64,000 nt of DNA from Collinsella sp. AF25-2LB. Its GTDB lineage: Bacteria > Actinomycetota > Coriobacteriia > Coriobacteriales > Coriobacteriaceae. The notes under the pieces were generated by a model. The model did no database searches and was not told the DNA's origin. It was given only the letters and a program-made list of their open reading frames with translations. The DNA lies in contig NZ_QRUF01000011.1 in NCBI RefSeq assembly GCF_003458415.1, positions 13,719-77,718 of the forward strand, written 5' to 3'. Shown here piece by piece: positions 25,522 through 34,997 of the stretch; position 1 is the stretch's first letter; the number at the start of each line of letters is the position of its first letter. Made by a program: the position numbers and the translations under genes.

Positions 25522-26547
25522 ATGGCGCAGAGCGCGAACATGGATGCGTCGGAGCTTGCACGCGATATCGCGGCCGGCCTGGCATCGGCAACGACGGCAA
25601 CGGAGCGCGCGGCATTGGTGCCCGCAGAGCTCGTCGAGGCCATTCGGCAACTTAAAACCCAACGCGACGCGGTGATCCTGGCGCACTATTACGTGGCGCC
25701 CGAGGTCCAGGCTGTGGCCGATTACGTCGGCGACAGCTTCTACCTGGCAAAGCTTGCCAAGAGCCTGCCGCAGCAGACCATCGTGCTGTGCGGCGTGGAG
25801 TTTATGGGCGAGAGCGCCAAGCTGCTCAATCCCACCAAGACGGTGCTGTTGCCCGAGCCAGGCGCGGACTGTCCCATGGCGCACATGGTCAAGCGCGAGA
25901 CGGTCGATGCGGCGCGCGCCGAGTACGGCGACGACCTAGCTGTCGTCTGCTACGTCAACTCGACGGTCGAAATCAAGAGCTGGAGTGACGTGTGCGTTAC
26001 CAGCTCTAACGCCGTCAAGATCGTCTCCGAGCTGCCACAGCAGCACATCTTGTTCATTCCCGACCAGAACCTGGGCCGCTTTGTGGCCGAGCAGGTGCCC
26101 CAAAAGCACGTCATCCTCAACAACGGCTACTGCCCGCGTCATCACATCATTACCGTCGAGCAGATCGTCGACGCGCAGGAGGCCCACCCCGACGCGCTCG
26201 TGCTGGCGCACCCCGAGTGCAAGGCCGACGTCCTGGCCGAGGCCGACTACATCGGCTCTACTGCCGGCATCATCAAATATGCCGAGGAGTCGGACGCCAG
26301 CGAGTTCATCATCGTGACGGTCCGTGGCGTGCTCTACGAACTCGAGCGCCGCTGCCAGGGCACCGGCAAGAAGTTCTACTTCCCTGCGGTGCAGCCCACT
26401 TGCGTCAACATGGATCTCATCACGCTCGAAAAGCTCGTGCACTGCCTGGAGACGGGCGAGAGCGAGGTGCAGATTGGCGTGTCGGACGAGGCCGCCGATC
26501 AGGCCAAGCTCACGCTCGACCGCATGCTCGAGTACGCGGCGCGCTAA
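25522..26547 (+). CDS. nadA: Quinolinate synthase NadA
   Basis: A 341-residue 4Fe-4S enzyme that condenses iminoaspartate with dihydroxyacetone phosphate into quinolinate, the first committed product of NAD synthesis. Landmarks: ILAHYYVAPEVQ, the Cys of LCGVEFMGESAK, LAHPECKADV, and the C-terminal Cys of QPTCVNMDLITLEKL. ATG 25522 is preferred over TTG 25519 by spacing from GAGAGGGG. It is first in nadA-nadB-nadC-niaR. Confidence 0.95.
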   Translation: MAQSANMDASELARDIAAGLASATTATERAALVPAELVEAIRQLKTQRDAVILAHYYVAPEVQAVADYVGDSFYLAKLAKSLPQQTIVLCGVEFMGESAKLLNPTKTVLLPEPGADCPMAHMVKRETVDAARAEYGDDLAVVCYVNSTVEIKSWSDVCVTSSNAVKIVSELPQQHILFIPDQNLGRFVAEQVPQKHVILNNGYCPRHHIITVEQIVDAQEAHPDALVLAHPECKADVLAEADYIGSTAGIIKYAEESDASEFIIVTVRGVLYELERRCQGTGKKFYFPAVQPTCVNMDLITLEKLVHCLETGESEVQIGVSDEAADQAKLTLDRMLEYAAR

Positions 26548-26550
26548 GCC

Positions 26551-26585
26551 AATGTGACATGAGGGACCATTCCTTATGTCACATT
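26551..26585. repeat. Inverted repeat between nadA and nadB
   Basis: Perfect arms AATGTGACAT and ATGTCACATT flank 15 bases. The right arm contains the upstream candidate ATG of nadB (26576). It could be an RNA hairpin that tunes nadB translation or an operator; the role is unknown. Confidence 0.6.
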
Positions 26586-26602
26586 CAAGGGAGAGGATTC
26601 CT

Positions 26603-27979
26603 GTGGAAACCAAGCAATACCCCGATATGGAGTGCGACGTCGTCATTGCCGGCTGCGGCGTGGCGGGCCTGTACGCGGCGCTCAACCTGCCGACGAGTAC
26701 GCGCGTGATCATGCTCTCCAAGGGCGCGGTCGACGAGTGCGATTCGATGCTCGCGCAGGGCGGCATCTGCGTGCTGCCCGAGGGCTCGGACTACGATGCC
26801 TTCTTTGAGGACACCATGCACGCCGGCCATTACGAGAACCGCCGCGAGAGCGTCGACATCATGATCCGCTCGAGCCGCTCGGTCATCAACGACCTGCTAG
26901 CGATGGGCGTGGATTTTGAGCGCAAGGCCGATGGCGGCCTCGACTTTACCCGCGAGGGCGCGCACAGCCGTCCGCGCATTGCCTTCCATGCCGACATTAC
27001 GGGCAAGGAGATTACGACCAAGCTGCTTCAGGCCGTCCGCAAGCTGGACAACGTGCAGATTCTCGAACACGTTGCCATGACCGACATCCTGACGGCCGAG
27101 CGCGATGGGGCCACGGTGTGCACTGGTGTCGTCGCTGTTGCCGTGGACGAGGACGATTCAGCTCGCCCCGCCGACGAGCTGGCAAATGCCGCTGAGGGCG
27201 TGCATGTCGGTAAGCCGTTTAAGATCCATGCCCGCCATACGCTGTGGGCGACGGGCGGCATCGGTGGCGTATACGACCATTCGACCAACTACCCGCAGCT
27301 CACGGGCGACGCCTGCTACATCGCGCAGGAGCACGGCATTAAGATGGAGCACCTGGACTACGTGCAGATCCATCCCACGGGCCTGTTCTCGCCGCAGCCA
27401 GGCCGTACGTTCCTGATCAGCGAGAGCTGCCGCGGTGAGGGCGCGATTCTGCTCAATGCCGCCGGCGAGCGTTTTGCCGACGAGTTGCAGCCGCGCGACG
27501 TTGTCGCTGCCGCCATCCGCGAGCAGATGAAGCAGGACGGCACCGAGCACGAGTGGCTGAGCTTTGCCCCCGTCGAGCGCGACGTGGTGACTGGGCACTT
27601 TGCCAACATTCGCGCGCGCTGCCTTGAGGACGGCCGCGACATCTTGGACGAGCCCATCCCCGTTACGCCCACGCAGCACTACTTTATGGGCGGCGTATGG
27701 GTCGATAAGGACGGCCGCACTTCGATGCCCGAGCTCTACGCCGCGGGCGAGACGGCTTGCAACGGCGTTCACGGCAAGAATCGCCTTGCATCAAATAGTC
27801 TGCTCGAGGCGCTGGTCTGGGGTCGTCGCGCCGCGTGGTACATGCGCACCGGCGAGTCGCTGGCCGTGGAGCAGGCGGGCGAGCCCGCGCTCGATGGACG
27901 CCATCGCGCCCTGAGTTCCGATACCCTTGCAATCGATGATTTGGCCCGTGCCGCCGGCACGCAGGCCGCAGAGGAGTAG
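26603..27979 (+). CDS. nadB: L-aspartate oxidase NadB
   Basis: A flavoenzyme of 458 residues that oxidises L-aspartate to iminoaspartate for NadA. The FAD-binding VVIAGCGVAGLYAALNL is near the N-terminus, and the active-site region HPTGL...LISESCRGEGAILLN and MGGVWVDKDGRTSMPELYAAGE are present. The GTG start at 26603 is chosen because GGGAGAGG lies just upstream; ATG 26576 falls inside a palindrome without a site. It lacks the longer C-terminal helical domain of some NadB enzymes, as is common in Gram-positive types. Confidence 0.92.
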   Translation: METKQYPDMECDVVIAGCGVAGLYAALNLPTSTRVIMLSKGAVDECDSMLAQGGICVLPEGSDYDAFFEDTMHAGHYENRRESVDIMIRSSRSVINDLLAMGVDFERKADGGLDFTREGAHSRPRIAFHADITGKEITTKLLQAVRKLDNVQILEHVAMTDILTAERDGATVCTGVVAVAVDEDDSARPADELANAAEGVHVGKPFKIHARHTLWATGGIGGVYDHSTNYPQLTGDACYIAQEHGIKMEHLDYVQIHPTGLFSPQPGRTFLISESCRGEGAILLNAAGERFADELQPRDVVAAAIREQMKQDGTEHEWLSFAPVERDVVTGHFANIRARCLEDGRDILDEPIPVTPTQHYFMGGVWVDKDGRTSMPELYAAGETACNGVHGKNRLASNSLLEALVWGRRAAWYMRTGESLAVEQAGEPALDGRHRALSSDTLAIDDLARAAGTQAAEE

Positions 27980-27982
27980 ACC

Positions 27983-28843
27983 ATGAATCCCATTACCATG
28001 AAGCTCGTCGTCGATGATCTGATTTTGCAGGCTCTGCGCGAGGACATTACGTTTGAGGACGTGAGCACGGCGAGCGTGTGCCCCACGGCGCGTCCCGCCA
28101 CGGTGGAGCTTATCGCCAAGGCCGACGGCATCATCGCCGGCTTGGATGTGTTTGCCCGTACCTTTGAGCTGCTGGATTCGCAGAGCTCGGTGCTGCTCGA
28201 CGTTGCCGATGGCGACGAGGTGCACGCCGGCGACCATGTGGGTCAGGTGCGCGGCGATGCGCGCGTGCTGCTTTCGGGTGAGCGCGTGGCGCTCAACTAC
28301 CTGCAGCGCATGAGCGGCATCGCTACCTACACGCACAGCATGGCCGCGGCGCTCGAGGGAACCAAGACCGTGCTCGTCGACACGCGCAAGACCACGCCGG
28401 GCATGCGCGTCTTCGAGAAGGCAGCAGTCGAGATCGGCGGTGGCAGCAACCACCGCTATAACCTGTCGACGGCCGTCATGCTCAAGGACAACCACATCGA
28501 TGCAGCCGGTGGCGTGACGCGCGCGATCGAGATGGCGCGCGCCCATGCGTCGTTTACCACGACGGTCGAGATTGAGTGCGAGAACCTGGATATGGTGCGC
28601 GAGGCAGTTGAGGCCGGTGCCGATATCATCATGCTCGACAACATGACCCACGACGACATGGCCGCCGCTATCGAGCTTATCGCCGGTCGCGCCAAGACCG
28701 AGTGCTCGGGCAATGTGGACGCCAGCAATATCCGTGCACTCGCCGACCTGGGCGTTGACTTTATTAGCTCGGGGGCGCTGACGCACTCTGCGCCGATTCT
28801 CGACCTCTCGCTTAAGCACCTGCGTCTGCTGGACGGTAAATAA
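27983..28843 (+). CDS. nadC: Nicotinate-nucleotide pyrophosphorylase NadC
   Basis: A 286-residue quinolinate phosphoribosyltransferase that forms nicotinate mononucleotide. The signature DTRKTTPGMRVFEKAAVEIGG (in part) with HRYNLS and LKDNHI is intact. GAGGAG precedes the ATG, three bases after nadB. Its TAA stop shares its last base with the niaR ATG. Confidence 0.96.
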   Translation: MNPITMKLVVDDLILQALREDITFEDVSTASVCPTARPATVELIAKADGIIAGLDVFARTFELLDSQSSVLLDVADGDEVHAGDHVGQVRGDARVLLSGERVALNYLQRMSGIATYTHSMAAALEGTKTVLVDTRKTTPGMRVFEKAAVEIGGGSNHRYNLSTAVMLKDNHIDAAGGVTRAIEMARAHASFTTTVEIECENLDMVREAVEAGADIIMLDNMTHDDMAAAIELIAGRAKTECSGNVDASNIRALADLGVDFISSGALTHSAPILDLSLKHLRLLDGK

Positions 28844-29388
28844 TGAACGCCCGCGAGCGCCGTCGTGCCATCATGGGCGTGCTCGAGGGAGCCAGGGAGC
28901 CCGTTTCGGGCAGCGCACTTGCCCGCGAGGTTGGCGTGAGCCGCCAGGTCGTGGTTCAGGATATTGCCCTGTTGCGCGCCGATGGGCACGATGTCGTGGC
29001 AACCAACCGCGGCTACGTGCTGCAGGAGGCCCCCAGCAGCCCCGCCGTGCCCACGCGCTTGGTCAAGGTTCGCCACAGCGTGGAGCAGGCAGGCGATGAG
29101 CTCACGAGTATCGTCGACGCCGGCGGCGCCGTGCTCAACGTGATCGTCAATCACCGCGTGTACGGTAAGATCACGGCCGACCTGGACATTCGCAATCGTC
29201 GCGATGTTGAGCGCTACCTGCACGATATCGAGAGCGGCAAGAGCTTTCCACTATTAACGGTGACGAGCGGCTATCACTTCCATCGCATTGCGGCAGAGGA
29301 TGAGCAAACCCTCGACGAGATCGAGGCCATGCTCAAGGAGAAGGGCTACCTTGCCGATTTAATGCCCTACGAGGATGATTTGTCCTAG
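28843..29388 (+). CDS. niaR: Niacin-responsive repressor NiaR
   Basis: A 181-residue regulator: an HTH_11 domain (1-60, GSALAREVGVSRQVVVQDIALLR) and a 3H domain with three conserved His residues (VRHSVEQA, VNHRVYGK, GYHFHRI), the NiaR/YrxA architecture. It represses NAD synthesis or niacin uptake genes when nicotinate is plentiful. It is co-transcribed with nadABC by one-base overlap, and the 19-bp palindrome before nadA is the likely operator. Confidence 0.93.
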   Translation: MNARERRRAIMGVLEGAREPVSGSALAREVGVSRQVVVQDIALLRADGHDVVATNRGYVLQEAPSSPAVPTRLVKVRHSVEQAGDELTSIVDAGGAVLNVIVNHRVYGKITADLDIRNRRDVERYLHDIESGKSFPLLTVTSGYHFHRIAAEDEQTLDEIEAMLKEKGYLADLMPYEDDLS

Positions 29389-29397
29389 AACACATGC

Positions 29398-29435
29398 AAA
29401 AGGAGGCCTCCGCGGCGATGCGGAGGCCTCCTTTT
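29398..29435. terminator. Bidirectional terminator between niaR and the ferredoxin
   Basis: Perfect 16-bp arms AAAAGGAGGCCTCCGC and GCGGAGGCCTCCTTTT flank six bases. The A and T runs serve both convergent genes. Confidence 0.9.
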
Positions 29436-29474
29436 GTGCACGGTGTACTTGTGAGTGTGCAAGCGGGGGAGTTG

Positions 29475-29660
29475 TTACTCCTCGACGATCTCGGTGATCG
29501 CGCCAGCGGGGCAAGCGTCCTGGCAAGCGCCACAGGCGACGCAGGAATCCTCGTCAGCGACGGTGGCGACGTCCTGAAGCTCCAGAACGCCAGCGGGGCA
29601 GGAGTCGACGCAAACGCCACAAGCGATGCACTCGTCGGCATCAATTACGGGATGAGCCAT
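29475..29660 (-). CDS. Two-[4Fe-4S] ferredoxin
   Basis: A 61-residue clostridial-type ferredoxin with two CxxCxxCxxxCP motifs: CIACGVCVDSCPAG and CVACGACQDACPAG. It is a cytoplasmic one-electron carrier for low-potential redox enzymes. ATG 29660 follows GAGG; the in-frame extension to 29726 is not protein-like. Single gene. Confidence 0.95.
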   Translation of the reverse strand: MAHPVIDADECIACGVCVDSCPAGVLELQDVATVADEDSCVACGACQDACPAGAITEIVEE

Positions 29661-29880
29661 GGTAGTTTCCTCTCTGTTGACCGACGCTACAGGCGATGCG
29701 CGTCGGTTTGATTCGGGCAAAAACATACCACGGGAGCGACCGTTTGCAATACCCTCTGACCGGCATCTTCATACCGTTCGCCGAGTATGCCACGGCTTAC
29801 TAAAAAATATGCAGGTGAGGCCGTTGAGCTGCGCAAATGTTAGCTATAGGTGACTTGAAATATAGGGCGATTGAGCGCAC
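29661..29880. other. Intergenic region upstream of the ferredoxin
   Basis: About 220 bp with no gene-like coding. It should hold the ferredoxin promoter on the minus strand; no convincing box pair was found. The next 437 bp hold the tandem hairpins and the dnaK promoter. Confidence 0.4.
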
Positions 29881-29884
29881 TTGC

Positions 29885-30054
29885 GGAAAGCGCATCCCAT
29901 AAATTTGCCGAAAAACGGGCCCCAGTTTCCGGTTGGACCGCCCGGCGGAAGCTGCGTCCCGGAATCGGTGCTCAAACTGGGATGTAGCTTCCGGCTGAGC
30001 CTTCAAGAGGAAACTGTGTCCCGGAATCCACGCTCAAACCGGGACGAGCTTTCC
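29885..30054. repeat. Three tandem related hairpins upstream of dnaK
   Basis: Units at about 29885-29931, 29947-29992 and 30009-30054 recur every ~62 bp. Each begins GGAA, contains a CCC(GG) block, then a (CCG)GGGA-type partner, and ends TTCC. Unit 3 pairs GGAAACTGTGTCCCGG with CCGGGACGAGCTTTCC. The loops of units 2 and 3 share GGAATC then GCTCAAAC. Confidence 0.7.
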
Positions 30055-30181
30055 GCAAGGCAGCCCCAGGCACCCTCGGACCCAAACCTCAGCCATCTCT
30101 ACATAGATCTCGATAGATTTGCCGAGAACTCAAACAGTGCGTCTACCTGCGTATTTGCGAACCTAAACTCTCGGCAATAAG

Positions 30182-30218
30182 AAATCTTATATGAATTGAC
30201 TTAGATTTTGTATATTCC
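30182..30218 (+). promoter_or_regulatory. dnaK upstream element shared with clpB
   Basis: AAATCTTATAT, five variable bases, GACTTAGATTT, then TGTATA; the same arrangement is at 40541-40578 before clpB. It lies ~100 bp before the dnaK start. Shared control, for example by HspR encoded at the end of this locus, is inferred. The classical HAIR sequence CTTGAGT with spaced ACTCAAG is not present. Confidence 0.55.
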
Positions 30219-30317
30219 AGCCCATAAGGGGATACACTACATCCTGAAAGACAAGCCGAAGCGCCGCGCGACAGACCGTCGAGGCGGCGCGAACGCAAAA
30301 GAGAGAGGGAATTTCTA

Positions 30318-32210
<1,893 letters not shown>

Positions 32211-32212
32211 TC

Positions 32213-33055
32213 ATGTCCGCCCGTAAAGCTCGCACGGAGGCGGCCGCCGCTGGCGCCGCCCCCGTTGACTCTGAGGAGAAGGACGTGAAGATTCCCGTAG
32301 AGGCCGTTGACGATACCGTGGCCAACGAGGCCCCGGCCGCCGAGGCTGCCGAGAACCAGGTAGAGGATTCCAACAAGGAGGCGACGATGACCGAGGACGA
32401 GATGGTGGAAGCCGCTATCCGCGCCGGTGAGGAAGCCGCCGACAACGACTTTAAGCTCAAGTTCGAGCAGGCTCAGAAAGAGCTTGCCGACGTGCGCAAT
32501 GAGCTCGATGCTGCGGCAGAGGCTCAGAAGGCCGCCGAGGACAAGGCAAAGGACGCCACCGAGCGTACCGCCCGTCTGCAGGCCGACTGGGAGAACTTCC
32601 GTCGCCGCACCGCCAATGAGCGTATCGCCGAGCGCGAGCGCGCGACCGAGAAGCTTGTTACCGCGCTGTTGCCGGTGATTGACGATATCGAGCGCGCGAT
32701 CGACCATGCCCGTAGCCAGGAGCTTTCCGACGACTTTAAGCAGTTCGTCGATGGCGTCGATGCGGTGCATGCCAAGCTGCTCGATGTGTTTGCGCACGAG
32801 GGCGTTGAGCCCATCGACCCCAAGGGCGAGGCGTTCGATCCGCTCGAGCACCAGGCCGTGGGGCGTGTCGAGGACGCATCGCAGTACGACGAGACTGTCA
32901 ACGACGTGTACCAGAAGGGCTACCGCATGGCGGATCGCATCCTGCGTTCCGCGATGGTGACGGTGACCTACGGTGGCGAGAAGCGCCCCGCACCGGAGCC
33001 CGAAGCGGCGCCCGAGGATGCTACGGCCGATACGGCCGAGAGCACCGAGGAGTAA
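32213..33055 (+). CDS. grpE: Nucleotide exchange factor GrpE
   Basis: A 280-residue DnaK nucleotide-exchange factor. The first ~80 residues are an acidic, Ala-rich extension; then comes the long dimerisation helix (about 85-140) and the beta domain with HQAVGRVEDASQYDETVNDVYQKGY (in part), the conserved GrpE C-terminal signature. It is longer than the usual ~200 because of the leader and an acidic ~30-residue tail. It starts two bases after dnaK. Confidence 0.95.
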   Translation: MSARKARTEAAAAGAAPVDSEEKDVKIPVEAVDDTVANEAPAAEAAENQVEDSNKEATMTEDEMVEAAIRAGEEAADNDFKLKFEQAQKELADVRNELDAAAEAQKAAEDKAKDATERTARLQADWENFRRRTANERIAERERATEKLVTALLPVIDDIERAIDHARSQELSDDFKQFVDGVDAVHAKLLDVFAHEGVEPIDPKGEAFDPLEHQAVGRVEDASQYDETVNDVYQKGYRMADRILRSAMVTVTYGGEKRPAPEPEAAPEDATADTAESTEE

Positions 33056-33060
33056 TTGAG

Positions 33061-33090
33061 AAGGGCCCCGGGGCAACACCCGGGGCCCTT
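33061..33090 (+). terminator. GC-rich hairpin between grpE and dnaJ
   Basis: Perfect 12-bp arms AAGGGCCCCGGG and CCCGGGGCCCTT with a six-base loop, followed by TCTGG. It may partially terminate after grpE and lower dnaJ-hspR expression. Confidence 0.6.
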
Positions 33091-33162
33091 TCTGGCCTAG
33101 TGCCATATGAAAGCATGAGCCGCCGCCCGCTGGGCGGCGGATGAAACAGGAGAGGAGCTACG

Positions 33163-34128
33163 ATGGCTGCAGGCAAAACCTTCTATGACATCCTGGGCGT
33201 ATCCAAGAGCGCCTCCGACAAAGAGATCAAGAGCGCGTTTCGCAAGCTCGCGCAAAAATATCACCCCGATGCCGGAGGCGACGAGGCCAAGTTCAAGGAG
33301 ATTAGCGAGGCCTACGAGACGCTTTCGGACGAGAAGAAGCGCAAAGAGTACGACCAGATGCTCATGTTTGGCGGCATGCCGGGCGCGGGCGGCGCGTATG
33401 GCGGCGGCTACGGTGCCGGCGCTGGTGCCAGCGGCTGGGGCGACATCTTCGACAGCATCTTTAGCGGCAACGGCGCCTGGGGCAGCGATTGGGGCTCGGG
33501 CTTTGCCGGGGCTGCGGGCGCTGCCGGTGCCGGCGCTGGCCGCAGCCGCGCTCGCAAGGGCGGCGACCTGTCGCTGACCGTCGATGTGACGGCCGAGGAC
33601 GCGTTTCGCGGTGTGACGCACAAGGTCACCTACCGCATTCCCTCGACAGGCGAGCAGCAGACCATTACGGTCTCGGTGCCTGCAGGCGCGGTCGACGGCG
33701 GCAAGCTGCGTTACAAACGTCGCGGCGAGTATGGCGTTGCCGGCGGCGAGCGCGGCGACCTGGTCGTGACCACGCATGTGGAGGAGCATCCGCTGTTTAG
33801 GCGCAAAGGCGCCGACGTGACCATGGAGGTACCGGTCTCGGTCTACGAGGCGGCGCTCGGCTGCACGGTGGACGTGCCCACGCCCGGCGGTGCGACGGTC
33901 CGTTTGAAAGTGCCCGCGGGTACCCAGACGGGCAAGAAGTTCCGCTTTAAGGAGATGGGAGCGCCCGACGTTAAGCACCGTGGCCGTACGGGCGCGCTGC
34001 TCGTCGAGATCAAGGTGCAGGTCCCCACGAACCTATCCGATGACGAGCGCGATGCCATGACCAAGCTGCGCGAGGCCGACACGCGCGACTATCGCGAGAA
34101 GGTCAACCGTTACAAGGCGACGTACTAG
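33163..34128 (+). CDS. dnaJ: DnaJ-family co-chaperone without zinc finger
   Basis: A 321-residue J-protein: J domain (1-70) with HPD at residues 34-36, a Gly/Ala-rich linker (about 75-135), and the C-terminal substrate-binding beta domains. The four CxxCxGxG repeats of type I DnaJ are absent, so it is a type II (CbpA-like) protein although it occupies the dnaJ position of the operon. It stimulates the DnaK ATPase. AGGAG precedes the ATG. Confidence 0.92.
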   Translation: MAAGKTFYDILGVSKSASDKEIKSAFRKLAQKYHPDAGGDEAKFKEISEAYETLSDEKKRKEYDQMLMFGGMPGAGGAYGGGYGAGAGASGWGDIFDSIFSGNGAWGSDWGSGFAGAAGAAGAGAGRSRARKGGDLSLTVDVTAEDAFRGVTHKVTYRIPSTGEQQTITVSVPAGAVDGGKLRYKRRGEYGVAGGERGDLVVTTHVEEHPLFRRKGADVTMEVPVSVYEAALGCTVDVPTPGGATVRLKVPAGTQTGKKFRFKEMGAPDVKHRGRTGALLVEIKVQVPTNLSDDERDAMTKLREADTRDYREKVNRYKATY

Positions 34129-34200
34129 GGCGGTCGCGGCGCGCGCCCGCGCCCGCGGGCTTATGATGGACGATAACGAGACGGAAAGGGGTCAGGTAGC

Positions 34201-34617
34201 ATGGCCGAGGACAATAGGAACAAACCGCTGTACATGATCAGCGTGGCGGCCGAGCTGACCGGCATGCATCCGCAGACTCTGCGCGTCTACGAGTCTAAGG
34301 GCCTGGTGAACCCCCAGCGCTCGGGCGGTAACACACGCCTGTATTCGCGTGCCGATATCGAGCGTCTGGAGCTCATCAACCAGCTGACTGACGAGGGTAT
34401 CAACCTTGCCGGCGTGGTGCGCATTCTCGATATGAAGGAGCGTGCCGAGGAGCGCGAGCGCGAGAACGAGAAGCTCCGCGCTCGCGTGCGCCAGCTCGAG
34501 GATGAGCTGCACGAGTACAAGATGCAGAAGAAGATCACCGCCCTGGCCCCGCGCGATGGCTCGGTTAACCCCGAGCAAGTCATGCGCAAGCTACTGGGCG
34601 CCGGCGGAGATCTCTAG
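34201..34617 (+). CDS. hspR: MerR-family heat-shock repressor HspR
   Basis: A 138-residue MerR-type regulator: an N-terminal HTH (MISVAAELTGMHPQTLRVYESKGLV), the typical HspR block RSGGNTRLYS, then a coiled coil (about 75-110). In Actinobacteria HspR, with DnaK as co-repressor, represses dnaK and clpB. It is last in dnaK-grpE-dnaJ-hspR, 72 bp after dnaJ. AAAGGGG precedes the ATG. Three bases after its stop begins family-1 element copy 3. Confidence 0.93.
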   Translation: MAEDNRNKPLYMISVAAELTGMHPQTLRVYESKGLVNPQRSGGNTRLYSRADIERLELINQLTDEGINLAGVVRILDMKERAEERERENEKLRARVRQLEDELHEYKMQKKITALAPRDGSVNPEQVMRKLLGAGGDL

Positions 34618-34797
34618 GTTCCGCCGTTCTACCGAACGGCCGACGCTGCGCGACGTCCGGAGCGACAATTTGTCATTCAAAGGGCAAGGCATGACCAGAA
34701 GGTCTATGCCTTGCCTTTTTCATGCCAACTTGTTCGCTCCGGACGTCGCTCGCTGTCCGTCCTCTACCTGCGGCGTTGCCTTGCTCCGGATGCGGTA
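34618..34797 (+). repeat. Family-1 structured 3' element, copy 3
   Basis: Hairpin A: CCGTTC (34624-34629), loop TACC, GAACGG (34634-34639). Hairpin B: GCGACGTCCGGAGCGACAA (34650-34668) with TTGTTCGCTCCGGACGTCGC (34730-34749). Hairpin C: CAAGGCAT and GACC against GGTC and ATGCCTTG, closing loop AGAA. Arms differ from copies 1 and 2 but pair; CGACGCTGCGCG and TCGCTCGCTGTC flank as before. Confidence 0.88.
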
Positions 34798-34827
34798 GTC
34801 ATTGGGGACGTTCTTAAATGACTAGTC
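34798..34827. repeat. Family-3 half unit, copy after hspR
   Basis: GTCATTGGGGACGTTCTT then AAATGACTAGTC, directly after family-1 copy 3. The next ~170 bp up to the hydratase gene show no further gene; GGGACACTC at about 34832 may be a decayed partner arm. Confidence 0.75.
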
Positions 34828-34997
34828 GAAAGGGACACTCTTGCGCCAAATCTGTCGGCCCACACCGGGCTCGTCCTTTGCTTTACTGAGATAAAGTGAA
34901 CGCGCAGATTCGTAACCCGCTCGCAACCGTTCTATGGCACGATATTGAACGAATGTATGCTATGCGCCCGAGCCTTTCGGGCAGAGTGGGAGACAGT

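Noticed and set aside
29885..30054. Possible CRISPR or tandem-repeat gene
   Set aside because: Units are imperfect hairpins with related, not unique, spacers and no open frame.
34896..34997. Longer N-terminus for the hydratase from GTG 34896
   Set aside because: The extra 34 residues are unlike the family, and the ribosome binding site fits ATG 34998.
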